Under the pieces are notes generated by a model. It ran no database searches. It was not told the DNA's origin and saw only the letters and a list, made by a program, of their open reading frames with translations. The translations under genes were made by a program, and so were the position numbers. From JAIQGF01 sp051006995 (lineage in GTDB: Bacteria; Acidobacteriota; Terriglobia; Terriglobales; Acidobacteriaceae): 64,000 nucleotides of DNA. Shown in pieces: positions 44,237 through 53,136 of the stretch (position 1 is its first letter; every line of letters starts with the position of its first letter). Location of the stretch: positions 62,001 to 126,000 of the forward strand of contig JBPCSQ010000028.1 of NCBI GenBank assembly GCA_051006995.1, in the 5' to 3' direction.

Positions 44237-45955
44237 ATGATTGGCGGCGCTCATAAGAAGCGGTTCGCGGCGGCAGTACTGGCAATCGTTCTGACGGCAG
44301 GCATGGTCGTACCGGCAACCGCAGGAAGTCCGGGCGAAGGCGTGGACCTGGAGATGATCACGCGCATCCGGCAGGAGGAATTCCGCGACTCCAAAGTGAT
44401 GGATACTCTTAGCGAGCTGACCGACGATATCGGGCCGCGGCTGACCGGTTCTCCCAACATGAAGCGCGCCAACGAGTGGACGCGCGACCAGTTCACGAAA
44501 TGGGGACTGGTGAATGCTCATCTGGAGGCGTGGGGACCATTTGGGCGGGGCTGGTCGGAGGAGGCGGCGGCGGTGCGCATGGTAGCGCCGGACACGGCAA
44601 TGTTGTTCGCATATCCGGAGGCATGGACGCCGGGCACTCCAGGCATGGTCCGCGGCAAAGTGGTGCGGGCGAAAATCACGCGGCAGGAGGACTTCGAAAA
44701 ATATCGCGGCAAGCTGGCCGGCGCGATCGTGCTGCTGGGCGAGATGCATGAGGTGAAGCCGCAGGATGAGGCCGCGATGGTGCGCTATGACGACAAGCGG
44801 CTGGACGATATTTATCAGTACCAGGCGGCGATGTACCCGGGCTACCACCGGCCCGAACGGGCCGAACTGGTCCGCATGTTCGCTTTTCGCAAGCAACTGG
44901 CGCAGTTCCTGGCCGAAGAAAAGCCGGCAGTAGTGATCAAGCCGAGCAGCGGGGATGGAGGGACAATCTTCGTGGGCGGATCGCGGCCCGCCAAGGGCGA
45001 TTCGCCGGCGGTGCCGACGCTGATGATGGCGATCGAGCACTTCGGCCGCATCTCACGGCTGGTGGACCGGGACGTGCCGGTGGAGCTGGAAGTGGACGTC
45101 CGCAACAAGTTTTACGGCGATGACGAGTCCATGGCTTACAACACCGTGGCGGAGATCCCAGGAACCGATAAAAAAGATGAGATTGTGATGCTGGGCGGAC
45201 ACCTGGACTCGTGGCACTCGGGCACCGGCGCAACCGATAACGGCGCGGGTGTAGCGGTGGCCATGGAAGCGGTGCGCTTGCTGAAAGCGCTGGGAGTGAA
45301 GCCGCGGCGCACCATCCGCATCGCGCTGTGGAGCGGCGAGGAACAGGGGCTGCTGGGCTCGAAGGCTTACGTGGCGCAGCACGTTGCCGAGCGGCAGGAG
45401 CCGCCGGTGAAGGACGTAGCGGAAGCTGCCCTGCCTTCGTACATGCGGCGCGCGCGCGGGCCGATTGTCACCAAGAGCGAGTGGCCGAAAATTTCGGCGT
45501 ACTTCAACCTCGACAACGGGTCGGGGAAAATCCGCGGCATCTACACGCAGCAGAACGCGGCGGTACGGCCCATCTTCGAGGCATGGCTGGAGCCGTTCCG
45601 CGATCTCGGCGCGGGCACCATCACGCTGCGCGACACCGGAGGAACGGATCACCTGTCATTTGACGCGGTGGGCGTACCGGGGTTCCAGTTCATCCAGGAC
45701 CCGCTGGAGTACATGTCGCGCACCCATCACTCGAACATGGACGTGTACGAACGCGCGCAAAAGCAGGACCTGACGCAAGCCTCGGCGATCATGGCGGCGT
45801 TCGTGTACGAGGCGGCAATGCGCGATCAGATGATGCCGCGCAAGCCGATGACGGTGGACACGGAACTGGTGCGCGCCGATCTGAAACAGGAGCAGTCGAA
45901 ACCGGTGGCGGAGAAAAAGTCGAAGCCGGTAAAGAAGGCGGCGCAGAAGAACTAG
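44237..45955 (+). CDS. Secreted M28-family peptidase with PA domain
   Basis: Exported zinc aminopeptidase or carboxypeptidase-like protein of 572 residues. ATG 44237 is preceded by GAGGAGAAG. The signal peptide is FAAAVLAIVLTAGMVVPATA. A PA-type insert follows (RGKLAGAIVLLGEMHEVKPQ). The M28 metal site is seen in MLGGHLDSWHSGTGATDNGA, ALWSGEEQGLLGSKAYV, YFNLDNGSG, and the last His in YMSRTHHSNMDVYE. A Lys-rich tail closes the protein. It likely digests peptides outside the cytoplasm. Confidence 0.9.
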   Translation: MIGGAHKKRFAAAVLAIVLTAGMVVPATAGSPGEGVDLEMITRIRQEEFRDSKVMDTLSELTDDIGPRLTGSPNMKRANEWTRDQFTKWGLVNAHLEAWGPFGRGWSEEAAAVRMVAPDTAMLFAYPEAWTPGTPGMVRGKVVRAKITRQEDFEKYRGKLAGAIVLLGEMHEVKPQDEAAMVRYDDKRLDDIYQYQAAMYPGYHRPERAELVRMFAFRKQLAQFLAEEKPAVVIKPSSGDGGTIFVGGSRPAKGDSPAVPTLMMAIEHFGRISRLVDRDVPVELEVDVRNKFYGDDESMAYNTVAEIPGTDKKDEIVMLGGHLDSWHSGTGATDNGAGVAVAMEAVRLLKALGVKPRRTIRIALWSGEEQGLLGSKAYVAQHVAERQEPPVKDVAEAALPSYMRRARGPIVTKSEWPKISAYFNLDNGSGKIRGIYTQQNAAVRPIFEAWLEPFRDLGAGTITLRDTGGTDHLSFDAVGVPGFQFIQDPLEYMSRTHHSNMDVYERAQKQDLTQASAIMAAFVYEAAMRDQMMPRKPMTVDTELVRADLKQEQSKPVAEKKSKPVKKAAQKN

Positions 45956-45998
45956 GCTTCACGACAGGCTTCGGGCTGCATGCCTCAGGCTCCAGGCT

Positions 45999-46868
45999 TC
46001 AGGAGCTGAGGTCGCGATAAGAAATTAGTTCGATTTCGTGTTGCTCCAGCAGCCGGCGGGTTTCGGGCGAGGTCAGCAGGCGCAGCTCCGCTTCCCTTGA
46101 GGCGACCAGCGAACCTAGCGAAGCCAGTGCGGGCTCGTGATAGCCAGGATGGGTAACCAGTTCCCAGGTCCCATCTGGTAGGCGGCGTAACAAATCCGCA
46201 AGCCGCTTCTCATTCCAAAAACCAGTGAGCACAATGCCGACGGTTCCGTCAGTGGTGGCGAAGCCTTCGGCTTCGACCAGACGCCGGAATTCCGCCGCCA
46301 TGGCGCGCAGCGTGCGCACTGCTACATAGCGCGTCAGCAACTTGGGAGCCGAGGCAACGGAGCGAAGGCGGACCAGCGGGTGGGGCTCGAAGGGATTGCG
46401 AACCGCCCGAATACCGCAGGCCTTCGCGGCTTGCAGCAGCGGGCGAAGCACGCCCGGGAACAGATGCGTGTGCTTGTGTGTGTCGAAGTGGGTGACATGA
46501 ATCCCGGCAGACTGAAGACGCGCAATTTGCGCGGACGCTTCGGCAGCGATTTCGTCCGAGGAAAGACGCCGGCGCAGCGCGGCGGTGGCGAACCGGCGGA
46601 ATCCGGGGCGGAAGTGTCCGTCGCGCACGAGTGTCTTGAGCTTTTCCGGCGGCGAGAGTGGAGCGAACTGGATGAGATCAATGTGGCATCCGACGCCGAG
46701 TTGGGGCATGCCGCGGGCGAGCGCAACGGCTTCGGAAAACTGGGCGCCATTGGCCATCAGCGTCGCTGAGGTCACCAGGCCGCTCTGGTGGGCCTCGGCG
46801 ATGGCGCGGTTAACGCCGGAGGTAAGGCCAAAGTCGTCGGCATTAATGATGAGGCGCTTCATCCGCAT
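45999..46868 (-). CDS. YdjC/ChbG/HpnK-type carbohydrate deacetylase
   Basis: Deacetylase-like protein of 289 residues. The family start MRMKRLIINADDFGLTSGVN holds the metal Asp pair in NADDFG. Next is EAHQSGLVTSATLMANGAQF, and the His-containing HVTHFDTHKHTHLFPGVLRP. Known members deacetylate chito-oligosaccharides (ChbG) or hopanoid glycans (HpnK). No chitin or hopanoid genes are adjacent. ATG 46868 is chosen; the longer frame to 46943 adds a non-conserved leader. Confidence 0.85.
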   Translation of the reverse strand: MRMKRLIINADDFGLTSGVNRAIAEAHQSGLVTSATLMANGAQFSEAVALARGMPQLGVGCHIDLIQFAPLSPPEKLKTLVRDGHFRPGFRRFATAALRRRLSSDEIAAEASAQIARLQSAGIHVTHFDTHKHTHLFPGVLRPLLQAAKACGIRAVRNPFEPHPLVRLRSVASAPKLLTRYVAVRTLRAMAAEFRRLVEAEGFATTDGTVGIVLTGFWNEKRLADLLRRLPDGTWELVTHPGYHEPALASLGSLVASREAELRLLTSPETRRLLEQHEIELISYRDLSS

Positions 46869-47055
46869 GAAGTGTAAACGAGGAGAGAGAAAAACCGCCC
46901 CCGAAGGAGTCGGCTTGGAGAGTCCAGCAGACCCTAGCACCAAATGGGCCGGCAGTCGCAGCTTTCAGCGCGGCGCTGATGAAATTCGGAACCAAAGCCG
47001 CAACGCCAACAGCAACAATGTCCAATTCCGTATGCTAGATTGAACGAAACGGAAG

Positions 47056-47131
47056 GGGCCCGTAGCTCAGCGGTTAGAGCAGTGGACTCATAATCCATTG
47101 GTCCCAGGTTCAAATCCTGGCGGGCCCACCA
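47056..47131 (+). tRNA. tRNA-Ile2 (anticodon CAU, lysidine-modified type)
   Basis: A 76-nt tRNA with encoded CCA. Acceptor GGGCCCG pairs with CGGGCCC; the anticodon loop is CTCATAA. The sequence around TAGCTCAGCGGTTAGAGCA resembles E. coli ileX, so I call it the AUA-reading tRNA-Ile2 rather than elongator Met. Its 3' 46 nt serve as the island attachment site; the copy at 62829-62874 differs at two positions. Because the island lies downstream, the 3' part may come from the island. Confidence 0.88.
47086..47131 (+). repeat. attL, 3' part of tRNA-Ile2
   Basis: The 46 bp run from the anticodon stem to the CCA end. Matches to attR end sharply at both sides (47085 G against A, 47132 C against A). 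The strand exchange point must lie in this block; the sequence alone does not fix it. Confidence 0.85.
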
Positions 47132-47200
47132 CCTTTCCCGAACGCGATGAACAGGTTAGCGGCGGCGTGACGTTTTCGGCGATCTAGGCGGCCGCCGCGA

Positions 47201-47252
47201 TTGTCGCTACCATTGTCGCCAGTTCCCACCAACCTCAATTTCCGTACGCAAA
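47201..47252 (+). repeat. Left-end arm-type repeats (TTGTCGC x2 and GTACGCAAA)
   Basis: TTGTCGCT (47201-47208) and TTGTCGCC (47213-47220) are spaced at 12 bp. GTACGCAAA follows at 47244-47252. The same three elements in the same order and orientation occur at the right end (62714-62782). They are candidate integrase or excisionase arm sites. 47132-47475 has no gene. Confidence 0.6.
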
Positions 47253-47313
47253 CGCCCAGTCGCGGAGCGTAGATTCGCGATCGACAACCTGCGTGACGTA
47301 CCCTCGTGATCGG

Positions 47314-47339
47314 GCGAGGTCGCTGGCCAGCGACCTCGC
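47314..47339. repeat. 26-bp perfect palindrome upstream of the primase gene
   Basis: The 26 bases centred on TGGCCA read the same on both strands; the left arm starts GCGAGGTCGCTGG. Wider flanks CCCTCGT (47301-47307) and ACGAGGG (47383-47389) are also inverted. It lies between the left att site and the primase gene. It is a candidate operator or replication-origin element of the island. Confidence 0.55.
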
Positions 47340-47475
47340 GCGATATCTTCCGATCGCGAGGAGCGAGGTAGCGCGGGTAAATACGAGGGAGAACGACGAC
47401 CACCCTGTCACGCGGGCCACCCCAAGTCAACCTGCGGGTCGCTGAATTCCCCACGCTGTTCGTGGAGGATCGCGT

Positions 47476-49050
47476 ATGGCTGTTGACGCAGGTATTCTTC
47501 TCAGATTTCAAGAGCTATTCAGTGGCGGAGATCACGCCCATGGTGTGTGGGAGCCGGACACGCGCGACTGCCGGACTGAAAAGACGCCCGCCACCGACGA
47601 GGATTTCAGAAAACATCTCGAAGGCGAACTTGGCCTCGGCATCGTCCCCATCAACACCAAGGGTGAATGCCGATGGGGTGCCATAGACATCGACGACGAC
47701 GCCGTTAATCACGCCGCACTGTACGAGAAGGCGGCGAGGCTCAAGTTGCCGCTCAACATGTTCCGCAGCAAGTCTGGCGGCGCGCACGCGATTCTTTTTA
47801 CCCGCGAACCCGTAAAGTCTTCGGCGATGATCGCGGCGCTCAAAAAGTGCGCGATCGCGATCGGTTATCCGCGTGCCGAGATTTTTCCCAAGCAGGCGAA
47901 GGTGAGCACGTCGAATCTCGGGAACTGGCTAAATGTCCCGTTTTTTGCGAATGGCCGCACGGTGCGCTACGCGGTCGGGCCGAATGGGGCGTTGACACTG
48001 CAAGAATTCCTCGATTCGGTCGTCTACTGGGATGGACGCGAAATCACGCCGAGCACGCCCGAGATTGCACAGGTCGGCGACGCCCAGATGCCGCCGTGCT
48101 TGACGCGACTAACACAGGAAGGTTTGAAACAGGGCGAACGCGACCTGGGTCTGTTTAATCTTGCGATCTTTTATCGAAAGTCCTCTCCGCCGGGCGATGA
48201 CACATGGCCGGACCGCGTCGTCGCTCACAATCAACAACACATTACGCCGCCGCTCACCTACAAAGAGGTTGAGAAGATTATCAAGTCCGTCGGTCAGCGG
48301 ACGTATCAGTACAAGTGCAACGAGGAACCTCTCTGCTCGCGTTGCGATCGCGGATCCTGCGTCAAACTGCCGTTCGGCGTGGCTCACAAGCCGTGGGAGT
48401 CTGATTTCAACTTCCCCGAGGTGTCGCATCTTCGCAAGCACATGACGAAGCCTCCGTATTACACGTTGTGCGTGAACGGCGTCGACATCACCCTTCAGTT
48501 GGATGAACTCGCAAGCGTTCGCCTGCTCAGCAAGAAGCTGCTCGCGGAGTTGAACCTCGTCGTCCGCATGAAGCAAGACACGTGGGACGAACACCTGAGC
48601 GAACTGCTGACGAAGGTTGTCGAAATCGAAGCGCCGGATAATGCGTCAGAGGAGGGAATGGTCTTCGAGGAGGTGCTGGAATTCCTCGCCCTGTTCGAGC
48701 GCGCATATAAAGGCGATGGCACGCCCGATCGGGAAATGTTGCTGCGCGGCAAATACGTGTCGGGTGGTCCCGTCGAATACGGCAGCGATGTGGCTTTCAG
48801 GGTCACCGACGTACAACGCCGGCTAAAACACTTGAACATCAAGATCACGAATCGCGAGCTTTATCAGTTGCTCAAGCAGCACGGCTGTCGGCATCCGCAG
48901 GGTGGCATCAAGGTCTGCGGAAAGCTCGTAAAGGTATGGCTGTTCCCACGCGACAAACTGAACTTGCAGACCGAAGATTTCGCGATCGCCGAAGTTGGAC
49001 GCCCACCGCTCGAAGATGATGACGACGGATTAGAAAAGAAGGTCCAGTGA
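47476..49050 (+). CDS. TOTE-type archaeo-eukaryotic primase
   Basis: Primase-like protein of 524 residues. ATG 47476 lies seven bases after GGAGG. The TOTE/AEP core (about 25-190) has the metal motif WGAIDIDDDAVNH (Asp71 and Asp73), SKSGGAHAILF as the second motif, and GYPRAEIFPKQAKVSTSNLG with NWLNVPFF. A helical PriCT-like segment follows (ERDLGLFNLAIFYRK), then a Cys cluster (CNEEPLCSRCDRGSC) and a winged-helix-like end (RELYQLLKQHGCRHPQGG). No helicase is fused. It probably starts island replication. It converges with the nuclease gene, 13 bp away. Confidence 0.82.
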   Translation: MAVDAGILLRFQELFSGGDHAHGVWEPDTRDCRTEKTPATDEDFRKHLEGELGLGIVPINTKGECRWGAIDIDDDAVNHAALYEKAARLKLPLNMFRSKSGGAHAILFTREPVKSSAMIAALKKCAIAIGYPRAEIFPKQAKVSTSNLGNWLNVPFFANGRTVRYAVGPNGALTLQEFLDSVVYWDGREITPSTPEIAQVGDAQMPPCLTRLTQEGLKQGERDLGLFNLAIFYRKSSPPGDDTWPDRVVAHNQQHITPPLTYKEVEKIIKSVGQRTYQYKCNEEPLCSRCDRGSCVKLPFGVAHKPWESDFNFPEVSHLRKHMTKPPYYTLCVNGVDITLQLDELASVRLLSKKLLAELNLVVRMKQDTWDEHLSELLTKVVEIEAPDNASEEGMVFEEVLEFLALFERAYKGDGTPDREMLLRGKYVSGGPVEYGSDVAFRVTDVQRRLKHLNIKITNRELYQLLKQHGCRHPQGGIKVCGKLVKVWLFPRDKLNLQTEDFAIAEVGRPPLEDDDDGLEKKVQ

Positions 49051-49063
49051 AACACATTACGGG

Positions 49064-50230
49064 TTAACGATTACCTTTGGCTCGATTATGGGTAATGCAG
49101 AGCATTTGGCAGTTGTCGGCCGAGCTTCCGCCGCCCTTGCTCCATGCTGCAACGTGGTCGGCGTCCATTTCGTCGAACTCATAGATCCTGCTTTTGTTCG
49201 CCTCGTGCCCCATCGCGCAGAGCGGGCAGTTGGATTCGCCCTTCACTTTGGCCTCGCTCGTTTGTTTCTCGTAGACCGACCCCTTGGTGGCATCGTCGAA
49301 CACCCGCACATTCAGAAGCTTCGTGTCGTGAAGACTGCCGAGAATGTATTCGAAGACGCCTCGACGGTTCTTGACGTAGGGGTCGCCGTAAAGCCGCTTG
49401 ACCTCGGCGGAAACTTTGGCCGGATCATATGACTTGGAATGATATTCCTCGTAGAGCCGTCCCCACTCCAGCCCCTGCATCTCCTTCTTAACATCCCTGA
49501 ACACGCCCGATACCCAGTCAATCACGCTGTTGAAATAGGTCTTCAGTTCACTGATGTTGTTGTCCTTGCGATGCTGGCTCATGTAGCCGCCAATATCGCC
49601 CTTGCTCACCCAGTCCAGCGCTCGCTCCAAGAAGTCCTGCCGGTTTGCGCTGCCCTTTATGTACGCGCTCCACTTTTGGGTGTTCGCGTTCTGGCTGTTG
49701 CTGAACTCGGCCTTCGCAAGCGTCACGAACGGACCGGAGAAAATGGCGTTTAAGCGCTCCTGGGGTTTTAGTTCCACACCTGCGATGTTGATGGTCTCGA
49801 ACCAGTCTTTGATCTCCTTTTCGAGCCCTTCGCATTCGTAAATCAGAAGCTTCGAATTTTGAATAACGGCTCTTTGGTCAGCGGGCAGGCTGTCGAAATA
49901 CTTCGGATCGCCGCTATCGGTGATCGCGAACTTCCCCGTAACGAACCGACCGATACTGGTGATCCGCTGCTGGCCATCCAAGACCTCGAACTTGTCCTCG
50001 CCGACTTTGTTGAAGTAGATCAGCCCAAGCGGATACTTCTTCAGCAGGGAGTGGATCACATCCTGCTCTTTCTTGCCGCCACTTTGGGCATAGATGTAGT
50101 TCCGTTGGTACTCCGGCTGAATCGTCAGTTTCCCGCTCAGCCCGAACAGCCCTTTACCCTCCAACTCGTTGTACACAAACCCGTCGCAGATGTCGGCGAC
50201 GGTGATGTCGGCTCTCAGAGTGGTCTTCAC
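49064..50230 (-). CDS. DUF262-HNH restriction-like endonuclease
   Basis: Nuclease-like protein of 388 residues. The DUF262 (ParB/GmrS-like) domain shows LTIQPEYQRNYIYAQSGGKK and FEVLDGQQRITSIGRFVTGK, the DGQQR nucleotide-site motif. The C-terminus has a zinc-supported HNH fold: CPLCAMGHEANKSRIYEFDE, DADHVAAWSKGGGSSADNCQ and MLCITHNRAKGNR, with the His-Asn-His set in place. The GTG start at 50230 overlaps the methyltransferase stop (GTGA), so both are made together. It probably cuts DNA that lacks the partner's methylation. Nucleotide dependence is inferred from the family. Confidence 0.82.
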   Translation of the reverse strand: MKTTLRADITVADICDGFVYNELEGKGLFGLSGKLTIQPEYQRNYIYAQSGGKKEQDVIHSLLKKYPLGLIYFNKVGEDKFEVLDGQQRITSIGRFVTGKFAITDSGDPKYFDSLPADQRAVIQNSKLLIYECEGLEKEIKDWFETINIAGVELKPQERLNAIFSGPFVTLAKAEFSNSQNANTQKWSAYIKGSANRQDFLERALDWVSKGDIGGYMSQHRKDNNISELKTYFNSVIDWVSGVFRDVKKEMQGLEWGRLYEEYHSKSYDPAKVSAEVKRLYGDPYVKNRRGVFEYILGSLHDTKLLNVRVFDDATKGSVYEKQTSEAKVKGESNCPLCAMGHEANKSRIYEFDEMDADHVAAWSKGGGSSADNCQMLCITHNRAKGNR

Positions 50231-51465
50231 TGTTTCGTCCTTCTTGCGGATCGGGCACGGTGGCGAATTAGCACTCGCTTATAAACCTTGACGCCGTTCA
50301 CGACCCCAGAAGCGTTGAGGTCGTAAACGCCCGGCTTACTGAATAAGTTCTCATACGCGTCCCGGCACTCTTGAGATGTATACACCCTCGTCCTGTAGGT
50401 ATTGTCTGGATCGTTTGACTCTGTGGTGCCCACAATCTCGAACTGGTCGGGGTTGTATTTGTCCAGGAAGGTGATCGGGACGCCCATCACCCCGTCGTGG
50501 TCGTTGGGGATTGCGTCAGTGAACGGCACTTCGATCGCGTCGTAGTTGTCGTACCGGTCGTATGCCGCCTTGCCGTTGATCTCCTTGTGCTTGCTGAATC
50601 GCATGTTGTCTTCCACGGTCATGAGGGGCAGCTTCCGGTGTCGGCGGCCATGGTCGAGGTTTGTGTACCAGCGGACGCCCTTAACGCGGATGTACTTGAC
50701 GCCATTTTCGTCGACGCGCCAACCCGCCGCGTTCAGCGGATAGTGGTCTGGAACGCGGAACTCGCGGTCGCCGCTGTGGATGGTGACGCCCATCCATAGC
50801 TTGTCGGCCTTGATGAGCGGAAAGACCTCCTTGTAGGTGATCGCCTGGACGTTACCGATGATCAGGAACTTCTTCCCGCGCTCGACGAGCTGGGCGATGT
50901 ACTCGCGGAAGAGAGAGAACGGTGGGTTGGTGACGACGATGTCGGCCTGTTTCAGGAGCGCGATGCACTCAGCGCTGCGGAAATCCCCACCGGCGTACTT
51001 ATCGTTTCCCTTCAAGGCAATCCGGGCGGCCTTGTTGCGCTTGAGGAAGAGCTTCACGTCGTCTATGTTCGTCGCGCCGTCTCCGTCCTCATCTTTCACA
51101 CGGTCGAGAGTGACGGCGAGCGCCTTGGGCTTCTGGCGATTGCCATTTCCCTCGTTGTATTCGGGGAATAAGGTGCCCTGACCGGCGATGGGGGAGCCGT
51201 CGTAACTGGTGGTGATGAGCTTTTTGAGGCCGAGCTTGTTGAACTTGGCGGCGAAGTACTTGAAAAAGTTGCTTTCGAAGGGGTCGTCGCAGTTGCAGTA
51301 GACGACCTTTCCGCGGAACGTGTCGGGGTCGAACTCGAGGTAGGCCTCCACCTCTTTCTCGATGTCGACATACTGGGTGTAGAACTCGTCCTGCTTGGAA
51401 GCCTTGGCGGCGGTCAGGCTTCGGTTCAACGGCTTGCTGTCCGTGATGCCGGCGTGATTTCCCAT
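50227..51465 (-). CDS. EcoRI-family adenine-specific DNA methyltransferase
   Basis: N6-adenine methyltransferase of 412 residues (EcoRI_methylase family). The family start ASKQDEFYTQYVDIEKEVEA is followed by FRGKVVYCNCDDPFESNFFK and YFAAKFNKLGLKKLITTSYD. The catalytic motif is TNPPFSLFREYIAQLVERGK. ATG 51465 (MGNHAGITDSK) was chosen because upstream codons to 51837 run through the GTATAC repeats and look non-coding. No clear ribosome site precedes it. It is followed directly by the nuclease gene. Confidence 0.87.
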   Translation of the reverse strand: MGNHAGITDSKPLNRSLTAAKASKQDEFYTQYVDIEKEVEAYLEFDPDTFRGKVVYCNCDDPFESNFFKYFAAKFNKLGLKKLITTSYDGSPIAGQGTLFPEYNEGNGNRQKPKALAVTLDRVKDEDGDGATNIDDVKLFLKRNKAARIALKGNDKYAGGDFRSAECIALLKQADIVVTNPPFSLFREYIAQLVERGKKFLIIGNVQAITYKEVFPLIKADKLWMGVTIHSGDREFRVPDHYPLNAAGWRVDENGVKYIRVKGVRWYTNLDHGRRHRKLPLMTVEDNMRFSKHKEINGKAAYDRYDNYDAIEVPFTDAIPNDHDGVMGVPITFLDKYNPDQFEIVGTTESNDPDNTYRTRVYTSQECRDAYENLFSKPGVYDLNASGVVNGVKVYKRVLIRHRARSARRTKQ

Positions 51466-51549
51466 GGGGTCGCGTGAAGATGTAACACTCCGGTCGCGAA
51501 TTGACAATAGTGTCGGAGTAGCCTGCGACGGCAGTGTGGGAGTTACCGT

Positions 51550-51777
51550 GTATACCTTATACGCGCGTAGAAAAAGTTCAGGATGGTCCGTGCTGATTTT
51601 TTCTGTCGGGTATACGGTATACGACGGCGTCTGAATGACCTCGCGCGCTAATAGAATCAACGCTTTCACTCGTATACCGCAGGTCCTTTTGAACGGTATA
51701 TCAGCGGTATATTTCGGAGGAATCGGCCTGGTGCGGTATACGAAAGTGCCGCTGGTCGCGCGATCGTCGAGGTATAC
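51550..51777. promoter_or_regulatory. GTATAC palindrome array upstream of the methyltransferase
   Basis: Six exact GTATAC palindromes start at 51550, 51610, 51617, 51672, 51736 and 51772. TTATAC at 51557 and GTATAT at 51696 and 51707 are near copies. Most are preceded by G or C and followed by C or G (GGTATACG). They end 85 bp before the methyltransferase start. I noticed only two more GTATAC in the island (50378, 60927). They may be operators or the methylation target itself. Confidence 0.65.
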
Positions 51778-52099
51778 GGGATGATGATGTGGTGAAAGGC
51801 GCTCCGCGCGCCGCTCTGATCTGCATCCAGATTTCATGGCGTTGCGTGCGCGTCGAACGTCATTTTACGGACGAATGAACGATCAATTCATTGGTCGTTT
51901 GCGTACTATCCGCGTAAATACTGGCTTTGATCGTTACCGGCCAGACGCGTTGTAACCACTTTGTCGCCAGCCGAACGACGTAAACCGCGAATTTCGCCTT
52001 ACAGGACGCGTAGACGGGTCGGCGACGTTATCGCGTATTCGTATCGTCTCGGGATTCTCGCGCGCCCGTAGGGCAGCTGGAACGCGGCGAACGCGCGCC
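51778..52099. other. Intergenic stretch without a recognisable gene
   Basis: No convincing gene is seen between the GTATAC array and the end of the HTH gene. There is a CATTGGTCG-rich AT-richer patch near 51890 and CGTAAA/GCGTAC words near 51900-51990. The promoter of the methyltransferase operon could lie here or within the array. No terminator hairpin was recognised for the gene ending at 52100. Confidence 0.45.
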
Positions 52100-52858
52100 C
52101 TATTCGTCGATTAAATCCGTAGACGGAGCGGGCGCGACGATGACCTGATCGTTGTGGTGATTCGAGGTGCTGTCGTCGGCCCGCCCCGGTGGTACATCGA
52201 CGATGCGCCGGAGGCGCTCGATCTCTGTGGGATCGAAGTTCTTCGTCGCCTCCCGCACGTGGTTCGCGATCTCGCGGTCGAGTTCCTCTGCACTGGTTGG
52301 ACGTGAACCTGTGTCAGCGCCCGCCTTGGTGTCGGCGTTCGCGCCGCCCTTCGCGTTCGGCGATCGCGTCAACAGCAGTTCCATACAGCGGAACGCGACG
52401 CCTCCCGCTTGCGCGGCACTGCGGAAGTCGTCTTTATCGTGGGCCTTGATCGCGGTGCGCCGCATGAGATTGAACAGGCCGCGACATTTGTTGATGTCGG
52501 GCGCGTCCTTCTGCGCTGGATGACGAACGTCGAAACCGAGGTGCTTGTAGTGGCGCATGAGGTGTCCGCGCCGCAGGCCGAACTCCTTTTGTGCAGCGGG
52601 TACGCCGCGTTCGAGCAGGGCCTGTGTGATTTCCTCGACGCGCGGGTCAGAGCAGAGGGCGCATTTTTCGCTGTACTTGATCGTGGCCCGTGATTCGCCC
52701 ACGGCGCGCAGCGCGCGATTCAGCGAACACATGCCAATGCCCAACTCTTTTGCGATCGCCTGCTTGTTCCAACCTTTTTCGCGCAGTTCGCGAATGCGGT
52801 CGATGTCGATCTGTCGTTGCGGGCGGCCCGCGCGTCGCGCCTTTGGCGTCGAAATCAT
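52100..52858 (-). CDS. HTH DNA-binding protein, resolvase-type HTH
   Basis: Protein of 252 residues. The N-terminal region GRPQRQIDIDRIRELREKGW with NKQAIAKELGIGMCSLNRAL is a recombinase/homeodomain-type helix-turn-helix, but no recombinase catalytic domain follows. A Cys pair (CALCSDPRVEEI) and a helical middle precede a charged tail. The ATG at 52858 overlaps the upstream gene stop (ATGA). It could regulate the island, and it could be the factor that binds the array upstream of the methyltransferase. This is inference from position only. Confidence 0.65.
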   Translation of the reverse strand: MISTPKARRAGRPQRQIDIDRIRELREKGWNKQAIAKELGIGMCSLNRALRAVGESRATIKYSEKCALCSDPRVEEITQALLERGVPAAQKEFGLRRGHLMRHYKHLGFDVRHPAQKDAPDINKCRGLFNLMRRTAIKAHDKDDFRSAAQAGGVAFRCMELLLTRSPNAKGGANADTKAGADTGSRPTSAEELDREIANHVREATKNFDPTEIERLRRIVDVPPGRADDSTSNHHNDQVIVAPAPSTDLIDE

Positions 52859-53136
52859 TGCGCCTCCGCGCAGGGTGGAACGATTCGAACCTCCGTCTTG
52901 GTCAAGCGCGTGTAGTCGCACACCGCGACGGCGCGATCTTCGATCCAGACGAACAGCTCGACCGAGTCGGTCTGACCTGCGGGTCGATCGTCCCAGCGGT
53001 GCACGCCCCAACCCACGACGGGAATCTCGCGCGACGCGAGGAACGCGCGCCAGCCCGGCGCGGGCATCAGCGCCGAGATGCGGACGCACCATTCGACGCC
53101 GGGGTTAAACGTTTCGGTCACCTTGTGCTTCGACAT
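52855..53136 (-). CDS. Protein of unknown function in island operon
   Basis: Protein of 93 residues from ATG 53136, with GGGA six bases upstream; a GTG at 53148 would add four residues. Text such as EWCVRISALMPAPGWRAFLA and DSVELFVWIEDRAVAVCDYT is protein-like, but I do not recognise a family. Coupled by ATGA to the HTH gene. Frame quality and overlap support a real gene. Confidence 0.6.
   Translation of the reverse strand: MSKHKVTETFNPGVEWCVRISALMPAPGWRAFLASREIPVVGWGVHRWDDRPAGQTDSVELFVWIEDRAVAVCDYTRLTKTEVRIVPPCAEAQ

Noticed and set aside
51466..51837. Upstream extension of the methyltransferase frame
   Set aside because: It spans the GTATAC array, lacks family similarity, and the conserved part begins after ATG 51465.
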